NCBI GenBank assembly: GCA_002708925.1
Contig: PAPN01000037.1
Location: 1 to 53,790 of the forward strand
Direction: 5' to 3'
Length of the DNA stretch: 53,790 nt
From: Paracoccaceae bacterium
GTDB lineage: Bacteria; Pseudomonadota; Alphaproteobacteria; Rhodobacterales; Rhodobacteraceae
Part shown: positions 50,611 to 53,790 of the stretch, one piece after another
Layout: each line of letters starts with the position of its first letter
How positions within the stretch are numbered: the first letter of the stretch is position 1
The notes under the pieces: model-generated
Told to the model about the DNA's origin: nothing
Seen by the model: the letters and a program-made list of their open reading frames with translations, nothing else
Database searches by the model: none
Made by a program: the position numbers and the translations under genes

Positions 50611-51126
50611 ATGCGGGGGAAAGACATGACGAAAACCGCCCATCCGCCCATCGTGCGGGCCGCTTTGATCCGTTCCGCGGTTCCGGTTTCGCCCGGTCAC
50701 GATGTCACGCGGGCGACGATGCGGTTTTTTGGCGTGGTTCTGGGCATGGCGGCGGCTGGGCTGTGGCTGGTGCCGGGCGCGTTCGAGGACGGATCCGAAA
50801 TGCTGGTGCGTCTGGTCATATCCGTGCTGTTCATGGGGATCGCTCTGGGCCTGTGGGGCGCGGGGCGCGCAGGGCGGTATGATGAGGAATTCCAGCTCGA
50901 TTTTTCGAACGGGCGGCTGAGCCATCTGTACCGCGGCCCTGACGGGATCGCGCGGGTGGCCGGGCACTATTGCTTTGACGATCTTGAGGATATCAGCCTG
51001 AATCAGGGGGTTCTTCAGGCCCGTCTGGCGGGGGGGCAGGATATTTTGCGCGTGGTTGTCGGCCATCAGATCGAGGCGCAGATTGCGGAAAAATTCACCA
51101 GTTTGCGGCTGGCGCGGGCGGTCTGA
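50611..51126 (+). CDS. Small inner-membrane protein, 171 aa
   Basis: Two adjacent membrane helices (FFGVVLGMAAAGLWLVPGAF and MLVRLVISVLFMGIALGLWG) are followed by a cytosolic beta-rich domain with YDEEFQLDFSNGRLSHLYRG. The fold resembles small PH-like membrane proteins; the function is unknown. Ribosome binding site AGGGGGAA precedes ATG 50611. It diverges from rpsF across 273 bp. Confidence 0.65.
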   Translation: MRGKDMTKTAHPPIVRAALIRSAVPVSPGHDVTRATMRFFGVVLGMAAAGLWLVPGAFEDGSEMLVRLVISVLFMGIALGLWGAGRAGRYDEEFQLDFSNGRLSHLYRGPDGIARVAGHYCFDDLEDISLNQGVLQARLAGGQDILRVVVGHQIEAQIAEKFTSLRLARAV

Positions 51127-51255
51127 ACGGGGGCTTGCCGCGGGGCTTTCTGTTCTTCTGCTCACAACGGGTGTGAATCTGTGCGGGATTGCCGCGTCGC
51201 GGCGGCTTGGGCGATCCTAGGCTATCCGACCAACGGCCCAACAAGGAGAGCCTTG

Positions 51256-51837
51256 ATGAAAACCACCGCCCTCACCGCCGCTCTGGCTGCTGCGCTTTTC
51301 AGTGCGAATATTGCTGCGGCAGACGCTGAAAAATACGTGCTGGATTCCAGCCACAGCCAGATCATCTATTCCTATAACCACCTGGGCTACTCGACCACCT
51401 ACGGGATGTATTCGGGTTTCGAAGGCGAGATCATGTTCGATCAGGAAAACCCCGCCGCCTCGTCCGTGACCGTGTCCTTCCCGGTCAAATCCATGCTGAC
51501 CGGCTGGGAAAAGCGTCTGGGCCACTTCATGTCGCCCGATTTCTTTGATGCAGAGGCTAACCCCGATGTGACCTTTGCCTCGACCGGGATCGAGGTTACC
51601 GGCGAGAGCACCGCGCTGATCACCGGCGATCTGACGATGAACGGGATCACCAAATCGGTTGTTCTGGATGCCAAGCTGAACCAGATGGGCGATCATCCGA
51701 TGGCCGGGAAACCCTGGGCCGGTTTCGATGCCACCACCACCGTGGTGCGTTCGGAGTTCGATCTGGGCAAATTCGCCCCCTATGTCAGCGACGAAGTGCA
51801 GCTGATGATCTCGATTGAGGCGATGAAAGCCGAATAA
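51256..51837 (+). CDS. Periplasmic YceI-family protein
   Basis: This 193-residue protein has a signal peptide (TAALAAALFSANIAAADA) and the lipocalin-like YceI domain (YVLDSSHSQIIYSYNHLGYS, VSFPVKSMLTGWEKRLGHFM, SPDFFDAEANPDVTFAST, GDLTMNGITKSVVLDAKL). YceI proteins bind isoprenoid-like lipids in a barrel. AAGGAG precedes ATG 51256. It converges with a second YceI domain fused to cytochrome b561. Confidence 0.88.
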   Translation: MKTTALTAALAAALFSANIAAADAEKYVLDSSHSQIIYSYNHLGYSTTYGMYSGFEGEIMFDQENPAASSVTVSFPVKSMLTGWEKRLGHFMSPDFFDAEANPDVTFASTGIEVTGESTALITGDLTMNGITKSVVLDAKLNQMGDHPMAGKPWAGFDATTTVVRSEFDLGKFAPYVSDEVQLMISIEAMKAE

Positions 51838-51859
51838 ACGCGCCCTGCAAGAGCGCCGA

Positions 51860-51890
51860 AGCCGCCGGTCATTCTGCCGGCGGCTTTTTC
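51860..51890 (+). terminator. Intrinsic terminator after yceI
   Basis: AGCCGCCGG (51860-51868) pairs with CCGGCGGCT (51877-51885), followed by TTTTC. It lies between the convergent yceI and cytochrome b561-YceI genes. Confidence 0.75.
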
Positions 51891-51898
51891 GTGCGCAA

Positions 51899-53143
51899 TT
51901 AGGGGGCTGTCCGGGTCGCGGTCAGATCAAAGCTGATGCCGACGCCGAACGCCAAAGAGCCCTCATCCGTCATGCCCGTGCCGATCTGGAAATCGCGCCG
52001 GTCGGTCTGCGTGCTGCCTTGGGCGGTTGCGGTGTCGGCCTCCAGCGTCAGATCGAAGGGCAGGGACAGCGGCACGGAATGGCCCTTGATCGTCAGCGTC
52101 CCGTCGGCGACATAGCCCTGATCCGCCGCCACGATGTCGGCCTCAAACCGGGCCGTCGGGAAGCCCTGCGCATCGAAGTAATCCGGCCCCATGGCCTGCT
52201 GTGTCACCGTCCCCAGCCGAAGCGAGGCAATCGCGACGGCCACGCTTACCTGGCCTTTGATCGGGCCGTCGGCCTTTGGGTCAAAGGTGATGGCGGCGGT
52301 CCAGTCGCTGAAGGCCCCGGTCACCGTGCTGCCCATCTGCTGAACCGAAATATTCAGGCTGCCCTGACGCACATGCCAGTCGCTGGCGGCGGTCTGTAGG
52401 GGCGCGGCGGCCGGAGTCTGGCTGGCTTGTGCTGGGCTGTCCTGGCGGGGCTGAATGCCGCTCGCTCCCCAAGCGCCCAAAGCGACCGCGCCCCAGATGG
52501 CGACCGCCCCCAGAACCGGCAGTGCCGGCACATGAGATTTGGCATCGGGCAGGGCGCTGGCCACGCCTTTTGTCATCCGGGCAAGCGTCAGATCCCGGTC
52601 GATGATCTGATGTTTCACCGCGCCGGCAATATGCAGCAGCAGCGCGCCGATCAGCACTTTGGCCGAAATCTCGTGCACCCCCGAGAAAAACAGCGCCACG
52701 CTTTCGGATTTCGGCACGAAGGGCAGGGACTGTCCGATGCCCCAGATCGGCGCGAACCCCGTGGTGGCCGCATGGTGCACCCAGCCCGACAGCGGCACGA
52801 TCACAATAGCGCCGTACAGGGCAAAATGCACCAGCTCGCCCAGCAAGGTCTCAAGCCGGCGCTCTGGGTGCAGCGGGGCCGGGCGCGGCTGGGAGAATGC
52901 CCATAAAATGCGTAGCAAGGCCACAAAAAACGTCACAACGCCCAGAGTTTTATGTATGGAAAATAAAAGCTTGACCTGGGTGAAATCCTCGGGCGCGGGG
53001 GTGGCGCCGGGCGCGTTGATCGCGTGGGCCAGGTTTTCCGCGATAAATCCCAGCGGGATCATGGCCAGGATCAGGGCCGCGGTCAGCCAATGCAGGCCCC
53101 GCGCCACCGGCCCATAGCTTTGAACGGTGTTATGCAATGTCAT
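51899..53143 (-). CDS. Cytochrome b561 - YceI fusion protein
   Basis: This is a 414-residue two-domain protein. Residues 1-195 are a four-helix cytochrome b561 (GPVARGLHWLTAALILAMIP, LLFSIHKTLGVVTFFVALLR, FALYGAIVIVPLSGWVHHA, VLIGALLLHIAGAVKH) with the heme-ligating His residues in place. After a fifth membrane segment (LPVLGAVAIWGAVALGAWGA) and a Gln/Ala/Pro linker, residues 250-414 form a YceI domain (GAFSDWTAAITFDP, GPDYFDAQGFPTARFEADI, DGTLTIKGHSVPLSLPFDLT). The fusion suggests electron transfer to or from a lipid-type cofactor such as a quinone held by YceI. ATG 53143 chosen over 53215. Confidence 0.85.
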   Translation of the reverse strand: MTLHNTVQSYGPVARGLHWLTAALILAMIPLGFIAENLAHAINAPGATPAPEDFTQVKLLFSIHKTLGVVTFFVALLRILWAFSQPRPAPLHPERRLETLLGELVHFALYGAIVIVPLSGWVHHAATTGFAPIWGIGQSLPFVPKSESVALFFSGVHEISAKVLIGALLLHIAGAVKHQIIDRDLTLARMTKGVASALPDAKSHVPALPVLGAVAIWGAVALGAWGASGIQPRQDSPAQASQTPAAAPLQTAASDWHVRQGSLNISVQQMGSTVTGAFSDWTAAITFDPKADGPIKGQVSVAVAIASLRLGTVTQQAMGPDYFDAQGFPTARFEADIVAADQGYVADGTLTIKGHSVPLSLPFDLTLEADTATAQGSTQTDRRDFQIGTGMTDEGSLAFGVGISFDLTATRTAP

Positions 53144-53323
53144 GTCTGTCCTCGAACGTCGTTTGGCCAAAAATAGCCGCAGATGGGCGCGCGCTCTACC
53201 TGCATGAGTGCACAAGGGCTCTGCAAGGACAAGCAGATGGCTGTTTTACTTGTGGTCAACCTAAGAGGCGGCTACACCGGCTACGCCAATTCGGCAAACA
53301 CGCATAATGGGACGAGGATAACC

Positions 53324-53790
53324 ATGACCACTGCTTTCGTTTTCCCTGGTCAGGGGGCACAGACCATCGGTATGGGCAAGGCCCTGGCCGATGCCTATCC
53401 TGCGGCAAAGGCCGTCTTCGAAGAAGTGGACGAGGCGCTGGGTGAAAGCCTGAGCACGCTGATCTGGGAGGGCGAGCAGGACCAGCTGACCCTGACGCAA
53501 AACGCTCAGCCTGCGCTGATGGCGACCTCGCTGGCGGCGCTGCGGGCGCTGGAATCCGAGGGGCTGGTGCTGGCTCAGAAGGCCAGTCATGTGGCGGGGC
53601 ACTCGTTGGGGGAATATTCCGCGCTGGCGGCGGCTGGCGCGCTGAGCATCTCGGATGCCGCCCGTCTGCTGCGCACCCGTGGCCGCGCCATGCAAGAGGC
53701 CGTGCCGGTGGGCGTGGGCGCGATGGCGGCGCTGCTGGGGCTGGATTTCCAGACCGCTCAGGATGTGGCTGCCGCCGCCGCCGAGGGCGA
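53324..53790 (+). CDS. fabD: Malonyl-CoA:ACP transacylase, 5' part
   Basis: The frame opens at ATG 53324 and runs off the window edge (about 155 codons). It shows the FabD start TAFVFPGQGAQTIGMGKALA, the substrate loop NAQPALMATSLAAL, and the nucleophile motif VAGHSLGEYSAL with its catalytic Ser. FabD loads malonate onto acyl carrier protein to start fatty acid elongation. AGGATAACC precedes the start. Its first 110 bp upstream hold the probable promoter, divergent from the cytochrome b561 gene. Confidence 0.93.
   Translation, partial: MTTAFVFPGQGAQTIGMGKALADAYPAAKAVFEEVDEALGESLSTLIWEGEQDQLTLTQNAQPALMATSLAALRALESEGLVLAQKASHVAGHSLGEYSALAAAGALSISDAARLLRTRGRAMQEAVPVGVGAMAALLGLDFQTAQDVAAAAAEG

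Noticed and set aside
1..53790. CRISPR array
   Set aside because: No series of regularly spaced identical repeats was found; the only long exact repeats are the two tRNA-derived att copies.

Overview
This window looks like chromosome of a high-GC alphaproteobacterium, most likely of the Rhodobacteraceae (Roseobacter group). The basis is the ribosomal protein block rpsF-rpsR-rplI, trigger factor and fabD, a LuxR/LuxI pair, GC-rich codon use and prophage proteins of a type common in that family. This taxonomic call is inference from protein sequence only; no search was run.

Layout. (1) About 1-28,340: most of a temperate podovirus-type prophage. At the left edge is a divergent switch (repressor-like fragment on minus, Cro-like gene on plus). 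Then follow small early/accessory genes, including a Tad2-family (DUF2829) anti-Thoeris candidate translationally coupled to an NrnB-like DHH phosphoesterase. Next come portal, scaffold, capsid, decoration, tail adaptor, nozzle, three large internal/ejection proteins (one with a lysozyme domain and a DdrB-type ParB domain), fibre proteins, and a lysis cassette of holin-like protein, SAR-type endolysin and nested Rz/Rz1 spanins. A small opposite-strand membrane gene and a BRO-type antirepressor interrupt the virion operon. No terminase and no integrase for this prophage lie inside the window. (2) 28,340-34,690: a compact island flanked by two identical 46-bp copies of the 3' half of a tRNA-Thr(TGT) gene. 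It carries a tyrosine integrase, an AlpA-like regulator, an unknown protein, a T5orf172 (GIY-YIG superfamily) protein, a DUF3489-like protein and a PstI/BsuBI-type restriction endonuclease with its N6-adenine methyltransferase. (3) 34,691-38,965: decayed phage/plasmid remnants, mostly on minus: a clamp-like ORF, a terminase large subunit cut after its ATPase domain, a zinc-finger HNH-like protein, two tandem small-terminase-like paralogues with a helicase fragment wedged between them, and a chimeric ORF. (4) 39,147 to the end: ordinary chromosome.

In the chromosomal part, 39,989-45,160 is a tightly packed five-gene redox operon. It encodes an FAD / BFD-type [2Fe-2S] / bis-heme-b membrane fusion, an eleven-heme-site cytochrome c, a Tll0287-like (DUF3365) haem protein, a mono-haem cytochrome c and a globin. 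I read it as a trans-membrane electron conduit from cytosolic NAD(P)H to a periplasmic acceptor, possibly linked to nitrogen oxides; the acceptor is unknown. Trigger factor, a DUF1330 protein, a divergent LuxI with its LuxR, rplI/rpsR/rpsF, a small membrane protein, a YceI protein, a cytochrome b561-YceI fusion and the start of fabD follow.

The strongest leads for something new are the redox operon, the Tad2/DHH pair in the prophage, and the stacked tRNA-Thr integrations that place a minimal restriction-modification island next to that prophage.
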